DNA of 64,000 nucleotides from QUBU01 sp014337915 (lineage in GTDB: Bacteria; Pseudomonadota; Gammaproteobacteria; Steroidobacterales; GCA-2729495). Position numbers and translations under genes: made by a program. A model generated the notes under the pieces. It saw only the letters and a list, made by a program, of their open reading frames with translations. It ran no database searches and was not told the origin of the DNA. This document shows positions 52,629-60,849 of the stretch, one piece after another. How positions within the stretch are numbered: position 1 is the first letter of the stretch; every line of letters starts with the position of its first letter. The stretch spans positions 124,001-188,000 of the forward strand of contig SZOW01000002.1 in NCBI GenBank assembly GCA_030263395.1, in the 5' to 3' direction.

Positions 52629-53024
52629 TCAGGCGGGTGCAACGGCGTTGCGTCGCATGCGATCCCAGTGGGCCGCGAGGCTGGTGCTGATGGCAGCGTT
52701 GGCGGCGCTGGCCGCCGGATCCCTGACGAGGACCACGATGTCCAGGCCCTGGTCCCGTATCGCATCCTGGCGAAAGCTCTCGCGGACCAGGCGGCGGATG
52801 CGGTTACGCGCCACTGCGGTGCGCACGCGTTTCGCGGACGCCGTCATGCCCAGGCGGGAATGCTCGAGACCGGAGGGGCGGTACAACACCGTGAACAGTC
52901 GATCGGCTGAACGCCGTCCTTGCTTGAAAACCGCCTCGAAGTCCGCCGCGCGAGTCAGCCGGAGGCGGATCGGAAAACCCTGTGGCCGACGTTGCGTCTG
53001 CGCGCCTGCCGCTGGTCCGGGCAA
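52629..53024 (-). CDS. rnpA: Ribonuclease P protein component
   Basis: RnpA is the protein subunit of ribonuclease P, which matures tRNA 5' ends. The 131-residue product has the core FPIRLRLTRAADFEAVFKQGRR and the RNR signature VARNRIRRLVRESFR, followed by DIVVLVRDPA. The start appears to be TTG at 53024, immediately after the rpmH stop codon; no ATG or GTG precedes the conserved region. The rpmH-rnpA-yidC order is conserved at bacterial origins. Confidence 0.94.
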   Translation of the reverse strand: MPGPAAGAQTQRRPQGFPIRLRLTRAADFEAVFKQGRRSADRLFTVLYRPSGLEHSRLGMTASAKRVRTAVARNRIRRLVRESFRQDAIRDQGLDIVVLVRDPAASAANAAISTSLAAHWDRMRRNAVAPA

Positions 53025-53159
53025 TCAGGGGATCAGGCGGGCGCGGCCCTTGGCACGCCGCCGCTTGAGTACCAGACGGCCGCCACGCGTGGCCATGCGT
53101 GCACGAAATCCATGAGTGCGACTGCGTTTCAGCTTGCTGGGTTGGTATGTGCGCTTCAT
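53025..53159 (-). CDS. rpmH: 50S ribosomal protein L34
   Basis: This 44-residue ribosomal protein starts MKRTYQPSKLKRSRTHGF and ends RRRAKGRARLIP, an almost canonical L34 sequence of very high basic content. The ATG is at 53159-53157 and the TGA directly abuts the rnpA TTG. A strong promoter is visible 60-80 bases upstream. It is divergent from dnaA, as in most gammaproteobacterial origins. Confidence 0.98.
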   Translation of the reverse strand: MKRTYQPSKLKRSRTHGFRARMATRGGRLVLKRRRAKGRARLIP

Positions 53160-53213
53160 GGCGGGGAAAAGCCTTCTGGAAACAAAGCGATGGGTCGTTC
53201 TTGAGAGGGCGAA

Positions 53214-53242
53214 AGGTTACGCAGCTGACCAGACGCTGTCAA
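53214..53242 (-). promoter_or_regulatory. rpmH promoter
   Basis: On the minus strand, a perfect TTGACA (53242-53237) is followed after 17 bases by TAACCT (53219-53214). The rpmH start codon is 55 bases further on. The DnaA box at 53256-53264 lies just upstream, so DnaA binding could affect this promoter as well as dnaA. Confidence 0.55.
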
Positions 53243-53255
53243 TCCTGAAATGCCT

Positions 53256-53264
53256 TGTGGATAA
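53256..53264 (-). promoter_or_regulatory. Consensus DnaA box
   Basis: TGTGGATAA on the plus strand is the exact complement of TTATCCACA, the strongest DnaA-binding nonamer. It lies 76 bases before the dnaA start in the 180-base rpmH-dnaA gap. Autoregulation of dnaA is the likely role. Only this one perfect box is seen here, so by itself it is not proof of oriC. Confidence 0.75.
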
Positions 53265-53339
53265 CATTGGATCGCGGCGATAGACTTCCGGTCCCCCGCC
53301 ATCCCGAACCACAACCAGAGACACACCAGGGGTCAACGC

Positions 53340-54671
53340 GTGGCGACATCCCTCTGGAACGGCTGCCTCCGGCAACTGCAGGCAGATCTTTCCGAAACGG
53401 AATTCAATACCTGGATCCGGCCGCTGCAGGCCGTCGAGGACGAGGCCAGCCTGCGCCTGCTGGCTCCGAACCGCTTCGTCATCGACTGGGTGACGAACCG
53501 CTGCCTCGCCCGGATACAGGAAGTGGTGGCCCGCGACGCGGGTTCCGGGCCACCGGAAGTCATCCTGCAGGTCGGCAGCCGCGGCCTGGGCGCGGAAAGC
53601 AGTACGAAGGCCCAGGCTCCGACGCCACCAGTCGTCAAGCCGATGCCCTTCGGCGGCAAGCTCAACCCGAGCTACACCTTCCAGCGCTTCGTGGAGGGCA
53701 AGAGCAACCAGCTCGCCCGCGCGGCGGCGATGCAGGTCGCGCGCAACCCGGGCAGCGCCTACAACCCGCTGTTCATCTACGGGGGCGTCGGCCTCGGCAA
53801 GACGCACCTGATGCAGAGCATCGGCAACGCCATCGTTGCCGAACGGCCCACGGCGAATGTGGCTTATGTCCACTCCGAGCAGTTCGTGCAGGACATGGTG
53901 TCGGCGCTGCGCCACAACACCATCAGCGAGTTCAAGAAGGCCTACCGGTCGCTCGATGCGCTGCTCATAGACGATATCCAGTTCTTCGCCGGCAAGGACC
54001 ATTCGCAGGAAGAATTCTTCCATACTTTCAATGCCTTGCTCGAAGGCCAGCGGCAGATGATCCTGACCTGCGACCGCTACCCCAAGGAGGTCTCGGGGCT
54101 GGAGGAGCGGCTGAAGTCCCGCTTCGGCTGGGGGCTCACCGTGGCGATCGAACCGCCGGAAATGGAGACCAGCGCGGCCATCCTCATGGCGAAGGCGGCG
54201 GCGGAGAACGTCGAGCTCCCCGAGGAAGTCGCCTTCTTCATGGCACAGCGCATCCGCTCCAACGTCCGTGAGCTCGAAGGTGCCCTGCGCCGCGTGATCG
54301 CCAACTCGAGCTTCACCGGTCGGCCAATCGACCTGGATTTCGCGCGCGAGGCCTTGCGTGACCTGCTCGCCCTGCAGGAGCGGCTGGTGACGATCGAGAA
54401 CATCCAGAAGACCGTGGCGGAGTACTTCAAGATGCGGGTGGCTGATGTGCTGTCACAGCGTCGCAGCCGTTCCGTCGCGCGGCCCCGGCAGATTGCCATG
54501 TCGCTGGCGAAGGAACTGACGCGGCACAGCCTGCCGGAGATTGGCGACGCCTTCGGCGGGCGCGATCACACCACGGTGCTGCACGCCTGCCGCCGGATCC
54601 AGGAGCTGCGCGAGTCCGACACGAGGGTTCGCGAGGACTACCAGAACCTGCTGCGTACGCTGACGAATTGA
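53340..54671 (+). CDS. dnaA: Chromosomal replication initiator protein DnaA
   Basis: DnaA binds DnaA boxes and melts oriC to start replication. The 443-residue protein has domain I (LWNGCLRQLQADLSETEFNTWIRPLQA), a short linker, the AAA+ domain with Walker A GGVGLGKTHL and Walker B LLIDDIQFF, and the C-terminal DNA-binding domain with SVARPRQIAMSLAKELT and GRDHTTVLHACRRI. The start is GTG with AGGGG upstream. The linker (domain II) is relatively short. dnaN, recF and gyrB follow in the standard order. Confidence 0.98.
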   Translation: MATSLWNGCLRQLQADLSETEFNTWIRPLQAVEDEASLRLLAPNRFVIDWVTNRCLARIQEVVARDAGSGPPEVILQVGSRGLGAESSTKAQAPTPPVVKPMPFGGKLNPSYTFQRFVEGKSNQLARAAAMQVARNPGSAYNPLFIYGGVGLGKTHLMQSIGNAIVAERPTANVAYVHSEQFVQDMVSALRHNTISEFKKAYRSLDALLIDDIQFFAGKDHSQEEFFHTFNALLEGQRQMILTCDRYPKEVSGLEERLKSRFGWGLTVAIEPPEMETSAAILMAKAAAENVELPEEVAFFMAQRIRSNVRELEGALRRVIANSSFTGRPIDLDFAREALRDLLALQERLVTIENIQKTVAEYFKMRVADVLSQRRSRSVARPRQIAMSLAKELTRHSLPEIGDAFGGRDHTTVLHACRRIQELRESDTRVREDYQNLLRTLTN

Positions 54672-54922
54672 ATCGCCTGCAATCCTGTCGAAGACGCCAG
54701 GCTGAAGTTGTGGATGGGTAGTGGAAATTTTCTGCTGGCGAATCGATGTACAGCTTACGCACAATACGCCAGCAGCAAGGCGACGTTCTTTTACAGGCGA
54801 GCCAGCGTCGCAAGCCGATGTGCGCGGCCGGATTTCCGGCATTGTACACACGGTGCTCGGGCATAATTGTCGTAATCGATGTATTCAGATATTCAGGAAT
54901 CTAATTTCTATCGGGGTCCCCC
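54672..54922. other. dnaA-dnaN intergenic region, possible part of oriC
   Basis: This 251-base gap contains a perfect nine-base inverted repeat, CTGCTGGCG (54732-54740) with CGCCAGCAG (54767-54775). It also has three DnaA-box-like nonamers with two mismatches each (TGTGGATGG at 54709, TTACGCACA at about 54755, TTGTACACA at about 54843), and a markedly AT-rich stretch around 54865-54910 next to dnaN. These are features of an unwinding region, but box quality is low, so the origin is only a candidate. It must also contain the dnaN promoter. Confidence 0.4.
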
Positions 54923-56023
54923 ATGAAGCTGTCGATCTCGCGGGATGCGCTCCTCAAGCCGTTGCAATCGATCATCGGTGTCGTCGAGCGCAAGCAGACG
55001 ATGCCGATTCTCGCCAACATGTTGCTGGTGGCGCGAAACAATGGGCTGACGGTCACCGCCACGGATCTGGAAGTCGAACTGGTTGCGGAAGCCGCGGCTG
55101 AGAAAATCGATGTGCCGGGGGAAATCACCGTACCCGGGCGCAAGCTCCTGGACATCGCGCGGGCCTTGCCGGAGGGAGTCAAAGTTGGCCTGCAACTGGA
55201 AGGCGACCGCCTGGTCATCAAGGCAGGCAGAACCCGGTTCGTGCTATCGACACTGCCGGCAGCCGAGTTCCCCGTGGTCGACGGCATCGAGGCGAGCAAC
55301 CGGCTGAAGCTGCCGCAGAAGGAAGTGGCGCGGCTGTTCGACAAGACCCAGTTTTCGATGGCGCAGCAGGACGTACGCTACTACCTCAACGGCTTGCTGC
55401 TGGAGACCTCGAAGAAGCGGCTGAGAGCGGTTGCAACCGACGGGCACCGTCTCGCTCTTTGCGATATTTCTATTGATAATCAAGAAGTTGCATCAGGACA
55501 GGTGATCGTTCCCCGCAAGGGTGTGATCGAACTGCACCGGCTGCTTGGTGGTTCGGAATCGGTAGAGCTGACCATCGGCAGCAATCACGTACGCGCAAAC
55601 CTCGATGGCATCCGCTTCACCTCCAAGCTGATTGACGGGCGGTTCCCGGACTATGAGCGCGTCATCCCGAGTACCGGTGCTGCGACGTTGAAGGCCGACC
55701 GCGAAACTCTTCGTGGGGCTCTGCAGCGGGCTGCAATCCTTTCCAACGAGAAGTATCGGGGCGTACGCCTTGAACTTGGCAAGGACCTGTTGAAGATCCA
55801 GGCGAACAACCCGGACCAGGAAGAAGCTCAGGACGAGATCGAGGTCGATTACTCCGGTGCCGCAATCGAGATCGGCTTCAATGTCACCTATTTGCTCGAC
55901 GCGTTGGCAGCGGTCGACGGCGATGAAGTCGAGATCGACTTCGTCGATGCGAGCAGCAGCTGCCTGATCCGCGGCGGCAAGGGCAATCACGCAAAGTTTG
56001 TCGTGATGCCGATGCGGCTGTAG
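54923..56023 (+). CDS. dnaN: DNA polymerase III sliding clamp (beta subunit)
   Basis: The 366-residue beta clamp encircles DNA and tethers polymerase III. It begins MKLSISRDALLKPLQSIIGVVERKQTMPILANMLL and shows the three repeated clamp domains, with a C-terminal VMPMRL, the conserved end that forms part of the peptide-binding pocket. The length is standard. It lies 251 bases after dnaA and is followed closely by recF. Confidence 0.98.
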   Translation: MKLSISRDALLKPLQSIIGVVERKQTMPILANMLLVARNNGLTVTATDLEVELVAEAAAEKIDVPGEITVPGRKLLDIARALPEGVKVGLQLEGDRLVIKAGRTRFVLSTLPAAEFPVVDGIEASNRLKLPQKEVARLFDKTQFSMAQQDVRYYLNGLLLETSKKRLRAVATDGHRLALCDISIDNQEVASGQVIVPRKGVIELHRLLGGSESVELTIGSNHVRANLDGIRFTSKLIDGRFPDYERVIPSTGAATLKADRETLRGALQRAAILSNEKYRGVRLELGKDLLKIQANNPDQEEAQDEIEVDYSGAAIEIGFNVTYLLDALAAVDGDEVEIDFVDASSSCLIRGGKGNHAKFVVMPMRL

Positions 56024-56039
56024 CCCGGCGGCAGTTCCC

Positions 56040-57110
56040 CTGTCCTTCCTGGCTGACGTCCGGATCAGGAATTTTCGCTGTATTGGCGACTCGGAACTCG
56101 GCCTCGACCGAAATCTGAATGTCTTCACCGGTGCCAACGGCGCCGGCAAGACCTCCATACTCGAGGCCATCTATTTCCTTGGCCGAGGGCGCTCGTTCCG
56201 GGTGCCAGATAACCGCATCCTTGTCCGTGAGGGTGAAACAACCGCGGACATCGGCGGCCGTGTCAACAGCCAGGACGCGAGTTCCTTTCTCGGCGTTCGC
56301 ATCGCAGCCGGTGGCCTGGATATCCACGTCGGTGGGAAGGCCGGGTGCGGGCCAGCGGATCTGGCGGCGCAATTCGGTGTGCAGGCGATCGATGCAGAGA
56401 TCAGTGGCCTCGGCCAGGGTCCGCCGGAGTTCCGCCGTCGCCTCCTGGACTGGGGTGTGTTCCACGTGGAACACCAGTTCCTCACAACCTGGCGCCACTT
56501 CCGGCGGGCGCTGGCGCAACGGAATGCAGCGCTTCGGGATCAGGCCACGGATGCAGTGCTGGTTGCCTGGGAGGCGGAGCTTGCCGCCGCGGGAGAGGCA
56601 GTGGATGTCGCGAGGCGGGCGTATCTGGCCGCGTTGCTGCCGCATTTCCGGAATATTGGCCAGCCCCTGGTCGGCGCGGCTGTTTCGCTGGACTATAGCT
56701 CCGGCTGGGCCGAGGGCCGGCCTCTCGCCGAGGCTCTTGAAAGCAGCCGGGAGTCAGATCGCCTGGCCGGGTTTACGCGGGTTGGGCCTCAGCGAGCCGA
56801 CCTGCGCTTCGAGATCGATGCCATGCGCTCCCGGTGGCGAGCCTCCAAGGGCCAGCACAAGCTGCTTGGGGCCTCGCTGGTCCTTGCCCAGGCACACCTG
56901 GCTGCCGAACAGGATGATCGCAAGGTGGCCCTGGTGGTGGATGAACCGGCGGCCGACCTCGACGGAGAGCGCGTGGCCGCATTCATGAGGGCGGTGGAAG
57001 CAGCACCCGCACAGGTCTTCCTGGCCTGCATCAACGCCCGCGAACTACCGCTGGCCACAGCAGGAAAGATGTTCCACGTGGAACGCGGTAGCGCCAAGGC
57101 TTTGTTATAA
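56040..57110 (+). CDS. recF: DNA replication/repair protein RecF (apparent CTG start)
   Basis: RecF loads RecA at gapped DNA in the RecFOR pathway. The full frame gives 356 residues, normal for RecF: N-terminus SFLADVRIRNFRCIGDSEL, Walker A GANGAGKTS (about residues 31-38), LGRGRSFR, and near the end the signature RWRASKGQHKLLGASLVLAQA with Walker B ALVVDEPAADLD. The conventional GTG at 56202 would remove Walker A and cannot be the start. No ATG, GTG or TTG exists in this frame between the stop at 56004 and 56202, so CTG at 56040 is the best fit to the family N-terminus. The gene also contains both parS-like sites. Confidence 0.9.
   Translation: MSFLADVRIRNFRCIGDSELGLDRNLNVFTGANGAGKTSILEAIYFLGRGRSFRVPDNRILVREGETTADIGGRVNSQDASSFLGVRIAAGGLDIHVGGKAGCGPADLAAQFGVQAIDAEISGLGQGPPEFRRRLLDWGVFHVEHQFLTTWRHFRRALAQRNAALRDQATDAVLVAWEAELAAAGEAVDVARRAYLAALLPHFRNIGQPLVGAAVSLDYSSGWAEGRPLAEALESSRESDRLAGFTRVGPQRADLRFEIDAMRSRWRASKGQHKLLGASLVLAQAHLAAEQDDRKVALVVDEPAADLDGERVAAFMRAVEAAPAQVFLACINARELPLATAGKMFHVERGSAKALL
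56458..56473. promoter_or_regulatory. Perfect parS site inside recF
   Basis: TGTTCCACGTGGAACA is a 16-base perfect palindrome that matches the bacterial parS consensus TGTTNCACGTGNAACA. It should nucleate ParB binding for origin segregation. It lies within the recF coding sequence, about 3 kb from dnaA. Confidence 0.9.
57070..57085. promoter_or_regulatory. Second parS-like site at the 3' end of recF
   Basis: TGTTCCACGTGGAACG matches the parS palindrome at 15 of 16 positions (final A replaced by G). It lies 612 bases from the perfect site, so the two together may form a short ParB-loading cluster. Confidence 0.7.
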
Positions 57111-57141
57111 TTCACGAAATTCTGTACGGCGAGTACTGTCG

Positions 57142-59559
57142 ATGACCGGAAGCGGCGAATACGATTCCAGCACAATCAAGGTCTTACGCGGACTTGACGC
57201 AGTGCGAAAGCGGCCGGGCATGTACATCGGTGATACCGATGACGGCACCGGCCTGCACCACATGGTTTTCGAGGTCGTCGACAACTCGATCGACGAGGCC
57301 CTGGCGGGGTTCTGTACCGAGGTGACTATCGCCATTCACCAGGACGGTTCACTGACCGTCGGTGACAACGGCCGCGGCATTCCCGTGGATATTCATCCAG
57401 AGGAGGGCGTTTCGGCGGCCGAGGTGATCCTCACCGTGCTGCATTCGGGCGGCAAGTTCGACCAGAACTCGTACAAGGTCTCTGGCGGTCTGCATGGTGT
57501 CGGTGTTTCGGTGGTAAATGCGCTGTCGGAGACACTGGACCTCACCATTTTCCGCAACGGCCAGATTCACGAGCAGCGCTACCGGATGGGTGATCCCGAA
57601 GCACCACTCCGGGTCACTGGCACCACGCGGAAAACTGGCACCGTCATCCGTTTCAAGCCCAGCCCACAGATTTTCAGCAATGTCGAGTTCCACTACGACA
57701 TCCTGGCCAAGCGCCTGCGGGAACTCTCTTTCCTGAACCCGGGCATCCGCATCCAGCTGAGCGATGACCGGGATGGCCGCCAGGAGACCTTCCAGTTCGA
57801 GGGCGGCATTCGCGCCTTCGTCGAGCACCTGAATCGCAATAAAACCCCGATTCAGCCGACAGTTATCTTCATCTCCCGCGAACAGGACGGCATCCTCGTC
57901 GAAACTGCGTTGCAGTGGAACGACGGCTATCAGGAGAACATGTTCTGTTTCACCAACAACATTCCGCAAAAGGATGGCGGCACCCACCTGGTGGGTTTTC
58001 GCAGCGCGCTGACGCGGACCCTCAATGGCTACATCGACCGTGAACTCAACGGCAAACGGGACAAACTGCCGACCACGGGCGACGACGCCCGGGAGGGCCT
58101 GACCGCCGTACTGTCCGTCAAGCTGCCCGACCCGAAGTTTTCCTCGCAGACCAAGGACAAGCTGGTGTCCTCTGAGGTCAAGGGTGTCGTGGAATCCGTG
58201 GTGGCCGAGCGGCTCGAGGCCTTCCTGCTCGAGCACCCGGCCGAAGCCAAGATCATCGTTGCCAAGATCGTTGAAGCGGCCCGGGCGCGTGAGGCCGCCC
58301 GCAAGGCGCGTGAACTGACACGCCGCAAGGGCGCGCTGGATATCGCCGGCCTGCCCGGAAAGCTCGCCGACTGCCAGGAGAAGGATCCGTCGCTTTCGGA
58401 GATCTTCCTCGTCGAGGGCGATTCAGCCGGCGGCTCCGCCAAGCAGGGCCGCGACCGGCGCACCCAGGCCGTGTTGCCGCTCAAGGGCAAGATCCTCAAT
58501 GTCGAAAAGGCACGCTTTGACCGCATGCTCGCCAGCGACGAGATCGGCACCCTGATCACCGCGCTTGGTTGCGGCATCGGGCGTGAAGACTTCGACATCG
58601 AGAAGCTGCGCTATCACCGCATCATCATCATGACGGACGCCGATGTTGACGGCTCGCACATCCGGACCCTGCTGCTGACGTTCTTCTACCGGCAGATGCC
58701 CGAACTGATCGGCCGTGGCCACGTCTACATCGCCCAGCCGCCGCTCTACAAGGTGAAGCGCGGCAAGCAGGAGCAGTACGTCAAGGACGACGCCGAGCTC
58801 AATGCGTACCTGGTCAACGTTGCCCTCGAGGGGGCCGAATTGCACGTCAGTGCCGATGCGCCGCCCATCCAGGGCACCGCACTGGCGGCGCTGGCCGGGA
58901 AGTTCGTCCGGGTCATGGCAGTCATCGACCGGTTGGGCCGGCGCTATGACCGCCACGTACTCGAGCAGATGATCTATGCGCCCGTGGTCGATCGCGAGCA
59001 TGCCGCTGATGCGGCCTGGATGGCGGGCTGGATTGCCGATCTCGAGTCGGCGCTGCGCGCCTCGTTGAATGGCGAAGGTGCCAGCTACCGGCTGGCTGCC
59101 CTCGAGGCGGAAGGCAGCCTGGCCGGCATCCGCATCCAGCGTGAGCGCCATAGCATCGCCGAGGTGAACGAACTGTCCGTCCGCTTCTTCGAGTCGCCCG
59201 AGTACGCCCAGTTCGTCGACCTTGGCCAGAGCCTGGTGGGACTCATCGGAGAAGGCGCGTATGTCAGCCGCGGGCAGGATCGCCAGGCAGTCAGCAGCTT
59301 CCATCAGGCGATGGACTGGCTGCTCGCCGAGGCGCGCCGTGGCCAGACGATCCAGCGCTACAAGGGCCTGGGCGAAATGAATCCCGAGCAGCTCTGGGAA
59401 ACGACCGTCAACCCGGCGACACGACGCCTCATGCAGGTACGCATTGAAGACGCCGTCTCGGCCGACGAGATTTTCACCACGTTGATGGGTGACCAGGTCG
59501 AGCCGCGCCGCGACTTCATTGAGCGCAATGCCCTGACGGTCTCGAACCTCGACGTCTGA
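57142..59559 (+). CDS. gyrB: DNA gyrase subunit B
   Basis: GyrB is the ATPase subunit of gyrase, which introduces negative supercoils. The 805-residue protein has the GHKL ATPase (LDAVRKRPGMYIGDTDDG, GRGIPVDIHPEEGVSAAEVILTVLHSGGKF), the transducer domain, the TOPRIM motif LVEGDSAGGSAKQGRDRR with the later DADVDGSHIRTLLLTF acidic cluster, and the C-terminal RYKGLGEMNPEQLWETT. Length includes the gammaproteobacterial insertion. It begins 31 bases after recF. Confidence 0.98.
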   Translation: MTGSGEYDSSTIKVLRGLDAVRKRPGMYIGDTDDGTGLHHMVFEVVDNSIDEALAGFCTEVTIAIHQDGSLTVGDNGRGIPVDIHPEEGVSAAEVILTVLHSGGKFDQNSYKVSGGLHGVGVSVVNALSETLDLTIFRNGQIHEQRYRMGDPEAPLRVTGTTRKTGTVIRFKPSPQIFSNVEFHYDILAKRLRELSFLNPGIRIQLSDDRDGRQETFQFEGGIRAFVEHLNRNKTPIQPTVIFISREQDGILVETALQWNDGYQENMFCFTNNIPQKDGGTHLVGFRSALTRTLNGYIDRELNGKRDKLPTTGDDAREGLTAVLSVKLPDPKFSSQTKDKLVSSEVKGVVESVVAERLEAFLLEHPAEAKIIVAKIVEAARAREAARKARELTRRKGALDIAGLPGKLADCQEKDPSLSEIFLVEGDSAGGSAKQGRDRRTQAVLPLKGKILNVEKARFDRMLASDEIGTLITALGCGIGREDFDIEKLRYHRIIIMTDADVDGSHIRTLLLTFFYRQMPELIGRGHVYIAQPPLYKVKRGKQEQYVKDDAELNAYLVNVALEGAELHVSADAPPIQGTALAALAGKFVRVMAVIDRLGRRYDRHVLEQMIYAPVVDREHAADAAWMAGWIADLESALRASLNGEGASYRLAALEAEGSLAGIRIQRERHSIAEVNELSVRFFESPEYAQFVDLGQSLVGLIGEGAYVSRGQDRQAVSSFHQAMDWLLAEARRGQTIQRYKGLGEMNPEQLWETTVNPATRRLMQVRIEDAVSADEIFTTLMGDQVEPRRDFIERNALTVSNLDV

Positions 59560-59568
59560 ACCAGCCGG

Positions 59569-60279
59569 TCAGCCGCGCGGGGGGCGCAATGCGGCGACCT
59601 GGGCTTCGATCCAGCGCTGCACGTCGTCGTTGAACTCGCGTGGATCCCTGCCGGCGGGATCGATCGGCGGGCCGATGCGAAACACCACCGTGCCCGGCCG
59701 CTTGCGCAATCCGCGCCGTGGCCAGAAGTCGCCGGCATTGTGTGCCACCGGAACCACCATGACGCCTGCCTGCTGCGCCAGCAAGGCGCCACTGACGCCA
59801 TAGCGGCGCGTCTCTCCCGCCGGCATGCGGGTTCCCTCGGGAAACACCATCACCCATCGACCCCGCGCCAGCTGTTGGCGGCCCTGTTCGATGACCTGGC
59901 TCACGGCGCTACTGCCCGCCTTTCGGTCGATGGCGATCGGGTCGAGTGCGGCCAGGGCCCAGCCAAAGAATGGTGCCCACATCAGCTCGCGCTTCAGCAC
60001 CCAGCACTGGGCCGGGAACAGCAACATCTGCACGATCGTTTCGTAGGCCGAAGAGTGCTTCATCAGCACCACGCCGGGCACGGTCGGCACGTTTTCCTGG
60101 CCTTCAATGCGGAAGTCCAGACCACAGATCAGGCGGCAGAGGCTGGTGGTGAGGCGGGCCCAGGCGACTGCCACCCTGTAGGACGCGGCGACACCCGCCG
60201 GCCGGACGAGGATCGCGGCCAGCGCGTAGGGTGGAATGGTCAGGAACATGAGCGAGGTGAAGGCCAGCGAGCCGATCAC
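59569..60279 (-). CDS. 1-acyl-sn-glycerol-3-phosphate acyltransferase (PlsC family)
   Basis: The 236-residue membrane-associated enzyme transfers an acyl group to lysophosphatidic acid or a related lipid. Hydrophobic N-terminus (SLAFTSLMFLTIPPYALAAILV), the catalytic block MKHSSAYETI (an H-x4-E variant of the usual H-x4-D), and the glycerophosphate-binding VFPEGTRMPAGE are visible. The H-x4-E form also occurs in other proteobacterial lysophospholipid acyltransferases. The start GTG overlaps the gmhB stop (GTGA). Order gmhB-plsC next to glyQS and gyrB matches Pseudomonas origin regions. Confidence 0.9.
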   Translation of the reverse strand: MIGSLAFTSLMFLTIPPYALAAILVRPAGVAASYRVAVAWARLTTSLCRLICGLDFRIEGQENVPTVPGVVLMKHSSAYETIVQMLLFPAQCWVLKRELMWAPFFGWALAALDPIAIDRKAGSSAVSQVIEQGRQQLARGRWVMVFPEGTRMPAGETRRYGVSGALLAQQAGVMVVPVAHNAGDFWPRRGLRKRPGTVVFRIGPPIDPAGRDPREFNDDVQRWIEAQVAALRPPRG

Positions 60280-60833
60280 GACGCTTCCCCGCAGAGGATG
60301 TCGGCCACTGCCGCGAGATCGTCATAGACCTCCAGCGCTTCGTCCCTGGCCAGGCGCGCCTCGGTCTCCAGCCCATTGCCGGTTCGCACGAGGATGGCGC
60401 GGGCACCGACGGCCTGGGCTGCACGCAGGTCGCGTTCGGAGTCGCCGATCACGGGTCGGCCCACCAGCGAGCAGCGAAAGGCCGCTTCGATCTGGCGCAT
60501 CAGCCCGGGTCGCGGCTTGCGGCAGTCGCAATCCGCATCCGGGGCATGCGGGCAGATGAATATGCCCGCCAGCTTCCCGCCGGCTGCGTCTATGGCATCC
60601 GTCATCCGGCGGTGGATTGCCGCCAGCGTGTCCAGCGTGAAAAGCCCCCGGCCGATCCCGGACTGGTTGCTGGCGACCACTACGGTAAACCCGCTGTGTG
60701 TCAGCCTTGCGATGGCCTCGATGGAACGCGGCAGCGGCACCCATGCATCCGGTGAACGGATGAAATCCACCGAATCCCTGTTGATCACACCGTCGCGGTC
60801 CAGCACCACCAGCCTGCAAGCCTCCACCATCAT
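60276..60833 (-). CDS. gmhB: D-glycero-beta-D-manno-heptose-1,7-bisphosphate 7-phosphatase
   Basis: GmhB dephosphorylates heptose 1,7-bisphosphate in ADP-heptose synthesis for lipopolysaccharide core. The 185-residue HAD phosphatase has the catalytic DRDGVINRD, VVVASNQSGIGRGLF, the zinc-binding cysteine cluster CPHAPDADCDCRKPRPG, and GDSERDLRAAQAVGA. The start is at 60833 (MMVEACRL); the second Met is equally possible. It is transcribed with glyS upstream and the acyltransferase downstream. Confidence 0.95.
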   Translation of the reverse strand: MMVEACRLVVLDRDGVINRDSVDFIRSPDAWVPLPRSIEAIARLTHSGFTVVVASNQSGIGRGLFTLDTLAAIHRRMTDAIDAAGGKLAGIFICPHAPDADCDCRKPRPGLMRQIEAAFRCSLVGRPVIGDSERDLRAAQAVGARAILVRTGNGLETEARLARDEALEVYDDLAAVADILCGEAS

Positions 60834-60849
60834 GGCCCGGTCGCGTGGT

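Noticed and set aside
54709..54717. TGTGGATGG as a DnaA box
   Set aside because: It has two mismatches to the consensus; on its own it is too weak and is mentioned only as part of the dnaA-dnaN gap.
56202..57110. recF starting at the GTG at 56202
   Set aside because: This would remove the Walker A loop, which is present and intact upstream in the same frame.
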